DNA of 42,759 nucleotides, taken from assembly GCA_947595925.1 (NCBI GenBank), contig CANQEV010000025.1, forward strand, positions 1-42,759, written 5' to 3'. This document shows, piece after piece, positions 32,951 through 40,858 of this stretch (the first letter of the stretch is position 1; each line of letters begins with the position of its first letter). Made by a program: the position numbers and the translations under genes. The notes beneath the pieces are model-generated. The model was given only the letters and a program-made list of their open reading frames with translations. It ran no database searches and had not been told where the DNA came from. Source of the DNA: an uncultured Acetatifactor sp. GTDB taxonomy: Bacteria > Bacillota > Clostridia > Lachnospirales > Lachnospiraceae.

Positions 32951-34518
32951 ACACCCCTATTGTATTTTTGAAAAAGCTGAAAAGTAAAACCGATCCGCGA
33001 CAGAAAACGGCGTTCCTGGCGGCGTTTTTTACAGGACTGCTGGTTCATCTGCCGGCAATGCTCTCGGATATTCCAAACCATGACGGGCTGGCCAGCATGT
33101 ACTTTGACCAGAATATGATCACTTCCGGGAGATGGTTTTTGACCGTGGCGTGCGGTTTTTCCTCTTATTTTACCGTGCCCTGGATCATCGGCCTCATCGG
33201 GCTGTTTTTTCTGGGGCTGACGGCGGCGGTGCTGACGGATCTCCTGGAGCTGAAAAATCCTCTGACAATCTGCCTGACCGGAGGGCTGCTGGCGGTGTTT
33301 CCGGCGCTGGCTTCCACCTTCGCCTATGTCTTTACCCTGGACGGTTATATGATGGCCATGTTTCTGGCGGTCCTGGCGGTGGCGCTTACCAAAAAGTACC
33401 GGCTGGGTTTTCTGCCGGGAGCGCTGTGCCTGGCCTTCAGCATGGGTATTTACCAGGCGTATCTTCCCTTTGCGGTGCTCCTGTGCATTTATCAGATCCT
33501 TCTGCTGGAGACGGACGGAGCGTTCAAAAAGAACCGGGGCCAGGCCCTGGGGCAGATGGGAAAGTATCTTGGCATGGGCGTTCTGGGCGCGGCCTTCTAT
33601 TATCTGATCCTGCGGGTGCTGCTTCTGATTCAGGGGAAGGAGCTCGCCTCTTACCAGGGGATCAATTCCGTGGGAACGATAGGAAAAGAAGGAATCCTTG
33701 CCGCCCTGGGGACGATTTATCGGGACTTTTTTACCTTTACGCTCCGGGGGCGGGTATTGTTTCAGAACCCTTTTTCCGCAGCGGCCTTTTTGGCGTTGGC
33801 AGCGGCGGCGGTTTACGTGGTTTTCCGGCTGGCGGCGAAGGGACAATGGTGGAGAAGGGCGGGATTTTACGGAACGCTGGCGGGACTGGCAGTTTGTCTG
33901 CCCTTGGCGGCCAGCTGCGTCCTCCTTGTATCCCCGGGAGTCACGTATCATCTTTTGATGCGGTACCAGTGGGTGTTGTTTCTGATCGGAATGGGGGCTT
34001 ATGCGGATCATTATTTTGCCGGGGAAGAACACGCCGGCTCCGCGGATCTCTTTTTCCAGTGGGTGACGGCGGCAGCTCTGGCGGTGCTGTTGTTCTGCTA
34101 TGCGCTGACGGACAATATCGCCTATTCTAATCTGGAGAAACGGTATGAAAAGACCTATGCCTACTGCCTGCGGCTTCTGGACCGGATTGAGCAGACGCCG
34201 GGATATTATCAGGGCATTCCCATCGCCATGATCGGCGTGGTGGGGGATGACGCCTTCCCCGTCACAGACCTCACCGGAAAGGTGACTGAAAATATGATCG
34301 GACTTTCCGGGGACAGTCTTCTCTACACGGGGAAGAACTATGAAGCGTTTATCAAGTATTACCTGGGGGCGACTTTGAACGTTCTGGATACGGAAGCGAT
34401 GGGGGATATCTATTACTCGCCGGAATATATGGAGATGGACAGTTTCCCGGGGAAGAATTCCACAAAGGTGGTGGACGGAATCCTGTATGTCAAGACGGAG
34501 AACAGCGACAGGGATTGA
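32947..34518 (+). CDS. GtrII-like membrane glucosyltransferase
   Basis: A 523-residue membrane protein with about ten hydrophobic segments and a C-terminal outer domain of about 130 residues. IPNHDGLASMYFDQNMITSGRWF in the first outer loop (with the Asp after NH) and LDGYMMAMFLA are like the GtrII/DUF-type glucosyl transferase family that decorates O-antigen in enterobacteria using undecaprenyl-P-glucose. The next gene is GtrB-like, the enzyme that would make that donor, so the pair forms a complete two-part side-chain system. Translation is coupled with the SGNH gene. The sugar is unknown. Confidence 0.8.
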   Translation: MNTPIVFLKKLKSKTDPRQKTAFLAAFFTGLLVHLPAMLSDIPNHDGLASMYFDQNMITSGRWFLTVACGFSSYFTVPWIIGLIGLFFLGLTAAVLTDLLELKNPLTICLTGGLLAVFPALASTFAYVFTLDGYMMAMFLAVLAVALTKKYRLGFLPGALCLAFSMGIYQAYLPFAVLLCIYQILLLETDGAFKKNRGQALGQMGKYLGMGVLGAAFYYLILRVLLLIQGKELASYQGINSVGTIGKEGILAALGTIYRDFFTFTLRGRVLFQNPFSAAAFLALAAAAVYVVFRLAAKGQWWRRAGFYGTLAGLAVCLPLAASCVLLVSPGVTYHLLMRYQWVLFLIGMGAYADHYFAGEEHAGSADLFFQWVTAAALAVLLFCYALTDNIAYSNLEKRYEKTYAYCLRLLDRIEQTPGYYQGIPIAMIGVVGDDAFPVTDLTGKVTENMIGLSGDSLLYTGKNYEAFIKYYLGATLNVLDTEAMGDIYYSPEYMEMDSFPGKNSTKVVDGILYVKTENSDRD

Positions 34519-34547
34519 CGCCGGCAATAGAAAAAAGGAGAAAGCTT

Positions 34548-35504
34548 ATGGCACTTTTATCGGTGGTGCTGCCCGCCTATAATGAAGAGATGAATATCGC
34601 AAACACGGCGGAAACGCTCAGGAATCTCTTTGAGCGGGAAGAGATAGACTATGAGCTGATCTTTATCAGCGACGGTTCCGGGGACAATACTTTTGCGGAG
34701 ATCTGCAAGGCCGCAAAGGAAAATCCACGCGTCCGGGGAGCGGAGTTCTCGCGCAATTTCGGAAAGGAGGCCGGAATCTTTGCCGGCCTGGAACTTTCCT
34801 CCGGGGACGCGGTGGTGGTGATGGACTGTGACCTGCAGCATCCCCCCGAGGCGATCCCGGAGATGTGGAAGCTCTGGCAGGAGGGGGCGGAGATCGTGGA
34901 GGGCATCAAGTCCAAAAGGGGAAAGGAGAGTTTCTTCTATAAAATCTCCGCGGGTCTTTTTTACAGGATCATGAGCCGTCTGATCAAGATGGATATGAGT
35001 TCCTCTTCAGATTTCAAGCTTCTGGACCGCAAGGTGGTCCAGGTGCTTCTGAATCTTCCGGAGCGGAATACCTTCTTCCGGGCTCTGACTTTCTGGGCCG
35101 GCTTTGAGACAAAGACGGTGGAGTATGAGGTGCAGGAACGAAAGTATGGTTCCAGCAGGTGGTCTTTCTTCAGCCTGATGAAGTATGCTGTTGACAATGC
35201 CACGTCCTTCAGCACTCTTCCGCTGCAGCTCGTGACGATAATGGGCATGATCTCCATCGGTTTCAGCGTGATCCTTGCAGTGCAGACTCTGGCGCGCTAT
35301 CTCATGGGAAATGCGGTGGAAGGTTTTACCACGGTGATCCTGCTGATCCTGATCATCGGCGGGTTCATTATGCTGAGCCTGGGGATCATAGGACATTACA
35401 TTGCCCGTATTTACGAGGAAGTCAAGGGGCGGCCGAAGTATATCATCAGCAAAGTCACCGACAATGTGCGGGGAAACGTGACGGGGAGCTGGAAGAAGCT
35501 CTAG
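34548..35504 (+). CDS. GtrB-like polyprenyl-phosphate glycosyltransferase (GT2)
   Basis: A 318-residue GT2 enzyme with LSVVLPAYNEEMNI, FISDGSGDNT, SRNFGKEAGIFAGLELSSGD and VVMDCDLQHPPEAIPEM (metal site), followed by two C-terminal transmembrane helices (about 232-256 and 266-290) and GIIGHYIARIYEEVKGRP. AAAGGAG seven bases before ATG 34548 sets the start. It follows the GtrII-like gene by 29 nt. Known GtrB enzymes transfer glucose from UDP-glucose to undecaprenyl phosphate; this is the likely reaction type. Confidence 0.9.
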   Translation: MALLSVVLPAYNEEMNIANTAETLRNLFEREEIDYELIFISDGSGDNTFAEICKAAKENPRVRGAEFSRNFGKEAGIFAGLELSSGDAVVVMDCDLQHPPEAIPEMWKLWQEGAEIVEGIKSKRGKESFFYKISAGLFYRIMSRLIKMDMSSSSDFKLLDRKVVQVLLNLPERNTFFRALTFWAGFETKTVEYEVQERKYGSSRWSFFSLMKYAVDNATSFSTLPLQLVTIMGMISIGFSVILAVQTLARYLMGNAVEGFTTVILLILIIGGFIMLSLGIIGHYIARIYEEVKGRPKYIISKVTDNVRGNVTGSWKKL

Positions 35505-35546
35505 GTTCTTTTTCCGGGCTGCTTTGAAATTTCCCCGGCCCCAAGT

Positions 35547-35575
35547 TTGACAATACCGGGGATTCTTACTATAAT
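35547..35575 (+). promoter_or_regulatory. Perfect-consensus sigma-A promoter inside block 2
   Basis: TTGACA (35547-35552), exactly 17 nt, TATAAT (35570-35575): every position of both hexamers and the spacing match the housekeeping consensus. It lies in the gap before the WecE-like gene; start of transcription would be near 35582, giving a leader of about 100 nt. Confidence 0.88.
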
Positions 35576-35685
35576 GAAAATAATGTTGGGACGGCATGGG
35601 GTCCGTGCCCGTGTGAACAGGCATGGGAGGGGATCTTGTGAGATACGGCCCGGCAGAGAAAAAGGCGTTTTGGGAAGAGGAGACT

Positions 35686-36822
35686 ATGATCAATTTTAAT
35701 GTGCCGCCCTGCGCGGAAAATGCGATGAAGTATATTGAAGAGTGCGTGCGGAACCAGAAGATCTGCGGCGACGGAGCCTATACGAAAAAGTGCAGTCAGT
35801 GGATCGAAGAGAAGACGGGGACCGCAAAGTGCCTGCTGACCACGTCCTGCACCCACGCTACGGAGATGGCCGCGCTCCTCGCGGATATTCAGCCGGGGGA
35901 CGAAGTGATCATGCCGTCGTACACGTTTGTCTCCACGGCGGACGCCTTTGTGCTGCGCGGGGCGGTGCCGGTGTTTGTGGATATCCGGCCCGACACCATG
36001 AATATCGATGAAAAGAAAATTGAAGACGCCATCACGGACAAGACCCGCGCCATTGTACCGGTGCACTATGCCGGGGTCGCCTGCGAGATGGACACGATCA
36101 TGGAGATTGCCGGGAGATACGGTCTGAAAGTGATCGAGGACGCGGCCCAGGGAATCATGTCCACCTATAAGGGAAAGGCCCTTGGAACCTTCGGAGATTA
36201 CGGCTGCTTCAGTTTTCATGAGACGAAGAACTACAGTATGGGAGAGGGAGGCGCGCTGCTGGTCCGGGATCCGGAGAATGTGGAGGCGGCGGAGATCATC
36301 CGGGAGAAAGGGACAAACCGGACCAAGTTCATTCAGGGCAAGATCGATAAATATACCTGGATCAACTATGGTTCCTCCTACCTGCCAAGCGATATGAACG
36401 CGGCGTATCTGTACGCCCAGTTGGAGATTGCGGAGGAGATCAACAGCGCCCGGCTGGCCATCTGGAACCGTTATTATGAGTCGCTGAAACCTTTGGCGGA
36501 CCAGGGGAAGATCGAGCTCCCCGTCGTTCCGGAGGGATGTGTGCACAACGGCCATATGTTTTATCTGAAGGTGAAGGACGGGGCGGAGCGCAAGGTCTTT
36601 ATGGATGAATATCTGAAAGCGCAGAACGGCATCTATGCCGTATCCCACTACGTGCCTCTCCACACTGCCCCCGCGGGACAAAGATTCGGCCGGTTCCACG
36701 GAGAGGATCAATATACCACGAGGGAGAGTGAGCGCCTGGTGCGTCTGCCGATGTATTATGGGCTGACGATGGAGCAGGTGGACTATATCTGTGAAAAAGT
36801 CAGGGAATTCTATCTGGGGTGA
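35686..36822 (+). CDS. WecE/RffA-like dTDP-4-keto-6-deoxyhexose aminotransferase
   Basis: A 378-residue DegT/DnrJ family enzyme. TTSCTHATEMAALL binds the PLP phosphate, VIEDAAQGIMSTYKGK carries the Asp, and CFSFHETKNYSMGEGGAL contains the PLP lysine in the HETKN context of WecE/RffA (dTDP-4-amino-4,6-dideoxygalactose synthesis). QGKIDKYTWINYGSSYLPSD is also typical of that group. It is clearly a different subgroup from the PseC-like enzyme at 24679. No rmlA or rmlB gene for its substrate lies in the window. GGAAGAGGAG precedes ATG 35686. It starts a new transcript at a perfect-consensus promoter. Confidence 0.88.
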   Translation: MINFNVPPCAENAMKYIEECVRNQKICGDGAYTKKCSQWIEEKTGTAKCLLTTSCTHATEMAALLADIQPGDEVIMPSYTFVSTADAFVLRGAVPVFVDIRPDTMNIDEKKIEDAITDKTRAIVPVHYAGVACEMDTIMEIAGRYGLKVIEDAAQGIMSTYKGKALGTFGDYGCFSFHETKNYSMGEGGALLVRDPENVEAAEIIREKGTNRTKFIQGKIDKYTWINYGSSYLPSDMNAAYLYAQLEIAEEINSARLAIWNRYYESLKPLADQGKIELPVVPEGCVHNGHMFYLKVKDGAERKVFMDEYLKAQNGIYAVSHYVPLHTAPAGQRFGRFHGEDQYTTRESERLVRLPMYYGLTMEQVDYICEKVREFYLG

Positions 36823-36826
36823 AGGT

Positions 36827-38260
36827 ATGCGCAAGGCGGCGAGACATCTCTCTGCGGTGATCGGCAGGGTATTGTTCATAGGCTTGACTGTCCAGGCCGT
36901 GCTGGGTCTCCTGTGGATATTCTGTAATATTGGCTCTTTTCAGGAATATGGGGACAGCCTTTTTCTGGTGAATGTCAGTGAGAGCCTGGTCTGCGACGAT
37001 TATACGGGGATCCTGTATCCCCTTTTGATTCATGCGGCGCGAGGAGTTGCTGCGGTGGTTCCCGTGCCGTATTACTGTCTGCTTTCTCTCCTGCAGCTCG
37101 GCGCGGGGTATGCCTCGGCCTGCTTTTTTTTAAATTGCATTCTGTCTCTTGGAGAAAATTCCGGGAGCGTTTCCCGTTCTCTTTTGACGCATTGGGGCGC
37201 GCTGGTCCTCGTGACGGTACCTGTGGCAATGCAGTGTCATCTGGCGGTCCTGCCCTGTTCGCTGACAGGATCCCTTCTTCTGCTGCAGCTGGGGGTATTT
37301 CTCAGGGGGGCATGGGGCCGGAAAACGGACGGAGGCGCTTCCGTGAGAACTTCCGCCAAGGCAGAGGCGGAGCTGGGAATCCTCTGGCTGGCGGAAACGC
37401 TTTTGATGCCGGAATATCTCTGGATCGGGGTTATCCCTGTGATCTTGTATGGCGTTCTGAGCATCCTGAAATCCGACAGGGAGAATCTTCGGAAAAATCT
37501 GGGGATCGTGCTGCTGGCAGCTGTCTTTCTGGGACTTACGCCCCTGACTGCAGAGCTGACTGCGCAGCCCGGGGCGTACGGCCGGATGGAAAATACCTTT
37601 GAGGGAGCGCTGCTGCGGAGATTCTGCGGGGGAACGCTGCATGTGTATTACGGGAGCTGGCCCTGGGAACTGAAGTCCCGCATTTCCCAGGAGGATCTCA
37701 CGGCGTGCATGAGCGGCAGCGAAGAGATTGACCTGATTATGGGGCGGAAGATCGAAAGCGCTCTCGACAGACGGACGGTCAGGAGATTATATCTGGAGAT
37801 GGTCGATCTCGGCTGGGAGTACGAAAGGGATAAAATTGTCAGTGACATTGCCCTGGACCTGCTGGGATATGGTTTTGCTCCGATTCTTAGCAGAGTGTAT
37901 CTCAGAACGTTCTATTATGACTCCTATGCAAGGGGAAATTACGACGTGATGAGACGGCAGACGCCCTTTCTCACGTCTCTCGCGGTGAGATATGGAAGCT
38001 GCTTCTTTGTCCTGGGATTGGTGCTGACGGCGGTTCTTGAATTTTTTTGCCGGCTGGGTTCCCGGGGGAAGGAAAGGCGGGGAAAAGGGATTGTCCCAGG
38101 GCTCGTTTGCGCGGGCCTGGGCGTCTGGATCTGCCTCTGGTACACTATGCAGGGACAGGGAAGAATGGATTGTAAAAATAGCATGGCGGTTACGGTGCTT
38201 TGGTTTGCGTGGATGTGTTTCAGAGCGATTAGGGAAATAGGGACGGATGGGCAATCATGA
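36827..38260 (+). CDS. Polytopic membrane protein, unknown
   Basis: A 477-residue protein with about ten hydrophobic segments. The first outer loop reads QEYGDSLFLVNVSESLVCDDYTGILYPLL, acidic and placed as in GT-C glycosyltransferases. The central part (about 230-340) holds a large hydrophilic outer loop with HVYYGSWPWELKSRIS. I do not recognise a family. ATG 36827 follows the WecE-like stop by 4 nt with TGAAGG as ribosome binding site. Its stop overlaps the next start (ATGA). A transferase or glycan-export role is inference from topology and operon. Confidence 0.6.
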   Translation: MRKAARHLSAVIGRVLFIGLTVQAVLGLLWIFCNIGSFQEYGDSLFLVNVSESLVCDDYTGILYPLLIHAARGVAAVVPVPYYCLLSLLQLGAGYASACFFLNCILSLGENSGSVSRSLLTHWGALVLVTVPVAMQCHLAVLPCSLTGSLLLLQLGVFLRGAWGRKTDGGASVRTSAKAEAELGILWLAETLLMPEYLWIGVIPVILYGVLSILKSDRENLRKNLGIVLLAAVFLGLTPLTAELTAQPGAYGRMENTFEGALLRRFCGGTLHVYYGSWPWELKSRISQEDLTACMSGSEEIDLIMGRKIESALDRRTVRRLYLEMVDLGWEYERDKIVSDIALDLLGYGFAPILSRVYLRTFYYDSYARGNYDVMRRQTPFLTSLAVRYGSCFFVLGLVLTAVLEFFCRLGSRGKERRGKGIVPGLVCAGLGVWICLWYTMQGQGRMDCKNSMAVTVLWFAWMCFRAIREIGTDGQS

Positions 38261-39339
38261 TGAGTGTGGTTAAAATTCTGGTGACGTTGATAGTGACGAC
38301 AGTGGTTTCCCTGTGGACGGGAACGCTTTTTATCCCGCTGGAGGGAAAAAACATCAGACTGCCCTTCTGCTGGATTTCAGGCCAGATCCTTCTTTGGGCG
38401 GGATTCCAGTGTATCTGTGTGCCGGCTATTTTAGCAAAGCGTACTTTCAGCGAAATGGAGGGATTCTTTTTTTTCTATGCGGGCACGCTTGTGCTGCTGG
38501 CGGGGATCGCTGCTGCAATCCGGCGTCGAAAATCGGAGAAAACGCCGGCGGCCGTTCAGGAGAAGCCGTCCGGCCAGAAAAGCCGGGCCGGGGTGGCGCT
38601 CTGGGCGGTATTTGCCCTGCTGTTAGGGGTTCAGCTCTTTCTGTTGTGTTATCTGGCCTATGACGAGGGGGACGACGCCTATTATGTGGCGATGGCCACA
38701 AACGGCGTTTCGGATCAATACATGTATTTTAAGGATCCATATATCGGAACAGGCGCGGGATTGGATGTCAGGCATGCGCTGGCTCCTCTCCCCATGTGGG
38801 TTTCCGTGATCTCCAGATTTTCCGGCCTTTCCGGGGCGGCGACAGCCCATGTAACGCTCCCGCTGCTGCTGGTTCCCATGACATATTGCGTGTATTACCT
38901 TATAGGGAGAAAGCTGCTCGGCGGGAAAAAGAAAGACAGGGATTGGGAGATGCCGCTTTTTATGTGCTTTACAGCGCTGCTGGTTCTCTTTGGCGGGTAT
39001 TCTCTTTTTTCCGCGGAAAATTTTTTGCTGGTGCGGGGAGCCCAGGGAAAGTCCGTGCTGGCAAATCTGATCATACCCTTTCTGTTCTATCAGATGTTTG
39101 TCATGCTGGAAAAGCTGGAGCAGGGGGAAAAAGTGAAAAAAATGTCCTGGGTCCTTCTGGGGCTGACCATGATCGCGGGCTGTCTCTGCAGTACCCTGGG
39201 CTGTCTTCTGGTCTGCATGCTTCTGGGCATTTTCACTGTCTGTGCCGCGCTGGCCTATCATAGATGGGGAGTGCTGCTGGGGACTTCGCTTTGCGTGGCG
39301 GCACCGGTGCTGTTTGCCTGTCTTTATGTGCTGTTGTAG
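38257..39339 (+). CDS. Polytopic membrane protein, first half of split pair 2 (DUF6077-like)
   Basis: A 360-residue protein with about eight hydrophobic segments and a basic loop at about residues 90-112. CYLAYDEGDDAYYVAMATNG carries an acidic motif just after a membrane segment, and LLVRGAQGKSVLANLIIPFLF follows later; both correspond to motifs in the protein at 9590. It ends abruptly after a membrane segment (CLYVLL), 9 nt before the next gene, whose ribosome binding site overlaps its stop (TAGGAGAG). This supports an authentic two-gene split, not a random frameshift. GT-C-like transferase activity is inference. Confidence 0.65.
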   Translation: MMSVVKILVTLIVTTVVSLWTGTLFIPLEGKNIRLPFCWISGQILLWAGFQCICVPAILAKRTFSEMEGFFFFYAGTLVLLAGIAAAIRRRKSEKTPAAVQEKPSGQKSRAGVALWAVFALLLGVQLFLLCYLAYDEGDDAYYVAMATNGVSDQYMYFKDPYIGTGAGLDVRHALAPLPMWVSVISRFSGLSGAATAHVTLPLLLVPMTYCVYYLIGRKLLGGKKKDRDWEMPLFMCFTALLVLFGGYSLFSAENFLLVRGAQGKSVLANLIIPFLFYQMFVMLEKLEQGEKVKKMSWVLLGLTMIAGCLCSTLGCLLVCMLLGIFTVCAALAYHRWGVLLGTSLCVAAPVLFACLYVLL

Positions 39340-39348
39340 GAGAGAAGA

Positions 39349-40116
39349 ATGATATTGGAAACTTTTTACAAATATATGGGGAGCGGCACGATTCTGATCC
39401 TGTATTTGGCGGCGGTGCTTTTTCTCTTTCTCAAAGAAAAGAACAAACCGATCCGCATACTGTTTTTGTATGTGCCGGCTATCGTGCTTCTGATTTTTTT
39501 TAACCCTTTGTTTGCCCGGCTGTTCGAGAAATTTCTCGGTCAGGAGATCTATTTTCGAATGTTGTGGATGGCTCCCATGTCCCCCACCCTGGCGTACTGC
39601 GCCGTGCGCCTGTGCCGGCTGGGCAGGGGCAGGGGCCGGGTGTGCCTTGCGGCTGCCGCTGCCGTTCTGATTATGATTTCCGGAAATCTGGTATATCGGA
39701 ATCCTCTGTTTTCCCGGGCTGAAAACATTTACCACGTCCCCTGGGAGGTAGTGGAGATCTGCGACCGGATCCAGGTGGATGGGAGGGAGATACGGGCCGC
39801 TTTTCCCGCGGAATTTCTGACATATGTCCGCCAGTATTCCCCGGTGGTGTGTATGCCGTATGGAAGAGACGCGATTTTGTATCCCTGGACGAATGACCTT
39901 TACCTGGAACTTTTAAAGAGCGAGATTGACGTGGAGAGGGTGGCGAAACTGGCGAAGGAGATGGAATGTCATTATGTGATCCTTTCAGAGGACAAGGTTC
40001 TGAACGGCAGGATGGAGGACTATGGCTACCTGTTCTTCGGCAAGGTGGGGGAATATGTGATCTATATGGACACCACCAAGAATTTCAACGTGTTTTTCCC
40101 CGCGGCGGGAAAGTGA
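39349..40116 (+). CDS. Membrane protein, second half of split pair 2
   Basis: A 255-residue protein with three or four hydrophobic segments (to about residue 120) and a soluble C-terminal domain with EIRAAFPAEFLTYVRQYSP, VCMPYGRDAILYPW and CHYVILSEDKVLN. The order matches the protein at 10630, so the two second halves are homologous. It is the last gene of the visible glycan block 2. AGGAGAG lies a few bases before ATG 39349, within the preceding stop. Confidence 0.65.
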   Translation: MILETFYKYMGSGTILILYLAAVLFLFLKEKNKPIRILFLYVPAIVLLIFFNPLFARLFEKFLGQEIYFRMLWMAPMSPTLAYCAVRLCRLGRGRGRVCLAAAAAVLIMISGNLVYRNPLFSRAENIYHVPWEVVEICDRIQVDGREIRAAFPAEFLTYVRQYSPVVCMPYGRDAILYPWTNDLYLELLKSEIDVERVAKLAKEMECHYVILSEDKVLNGRMEDYGYLFFGKVGEYVIYMDTTKNFNVFFPAAGK

Positions 40117-40236
40117 AAAAACCGTGTATCCGGGGGCCGAGCGCGGGGAGCGGAAGGTTTCAGGAGTTAAGACGAGGATCAACTGCGGCGCTCAGGAGAT
40201 GGGCAGCAGGCAGAAAAAGACAGCGAGGGATAAGAG

Positions 40237-40815
40237 ATGCTTCCGGAGGAATGGAATGTTTCAGTGGTCAGGAGCAGGCGCAAATCCATCTCTGTATCTG
40301 TTCAGAGGGAAAATTGTGTGTCTGTGAAAGCGCCGTACGGGGTTCCTGACAGGGAGATCAGGCAGGTATTGGATGAGAAAAAAGGCTGGATTTTCAAGCA
40401 GATGGAGAGGCTTGCCCGCATTGAGGAAGAGTGCGCCCGGTCGGGGTATCTCACCGCGGAGGAGCTTCAGCGGCTTGCCGACAGGGCATTGGAGGTTCTG
40501 CCGGCAAGGGTTCAGTGGTACGCCGGGCGGCTCGGAGTGTCCTACGGCAGGATTACGATCCGCAATCAGAAAACCTGCTGGGGGAGCTGTTCCGCAAAGG
40601 GAAATCTGAACTTCAACTGTCTTTTGATGCTGGCACCGCCGGAAGTCGCAGATTACGTCGTGGTCCATGAGCTCTGCCACAGGCTGGAGATGAATCATTC
40701 CAGGCGATTTTGGGAACTGGTGGAGGGAGAGATGCCGGATTACCGGGAGAGACGCAGATGGCTCAAGGAAAACGGTCCGGCGCTTATGGAGAGGATGCTT
40801 GGAAACAGAAGCTAA
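40237..40815 (+). CDS. YgjP-like metallopeptidase domain protein (DUF45)
   Basis: A 192-residue protein of the M48-like YgjP/DUF45 family: VVRSRRKSISVSV near the start, TCWGSCSAKGNLNFN in the middle and the zinc-binding VVHELCHRLEMNHSRRFW (HExxH with a following conserved His) near residue 147. Proteins of this kind are about 230 residues, so the N-terminal part is rather short here. It lies 120 nt after the glycan block. A role in the glycan system is not indicated. Terminator-like DNA follows directly. Confidence 0.88.
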   Translation: MLPEEWNVSVVRSRRKSISVSVQRENCVSVKAPYGVPDREIRQVLDEKKGWIFKQMERLARIEEECARSGYLTAEELQRLADRALEVLPARVQWYAGRLGVSYGRITIRNQKTCWGSCSAKGNLNFNCLLMLAPPEVADYVVVHELCHRLEMNHSRRFWELVEGEMPDYRERRRWLKENGPALMERMLGNRS

Positions 40816-40853
40816 GACCCTGCAGGCCGGGGATGCCGGCCGCGCAGGATCTT
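40814..40853. terminator. Bidirectional hairpin terminator candidate
   Basis: Arms AAGACCCTGC (40814-40823) and GCAGGATCTT (40844-40853) pair with one mismatch and enclose a GGCCGG/CCGGCC inner stem. It begins at the stop codon of the YgjP-like gene and ends 5 nt before the stop of the convergent gene. T-runs are short on both sides. Confidence 0.6.
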
Positions 40854-40858
40854 AATCG

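Noticed and set aside
32929..34527. Long minus-strand open frame (532 codons) opposite the GtrII-like gene
   Set aside because: Rich in Q, R, H and P as expected for the antisense of a membrane protein gene; no motif.
23659..40116. Possible genomic island with integrase or insertion sequences at the borders of the glycan region
   Set aside because: No transposase, integrase, tRNA gene or clear attachment repeat was found; acquisition by transfer cannot be supported from this window.
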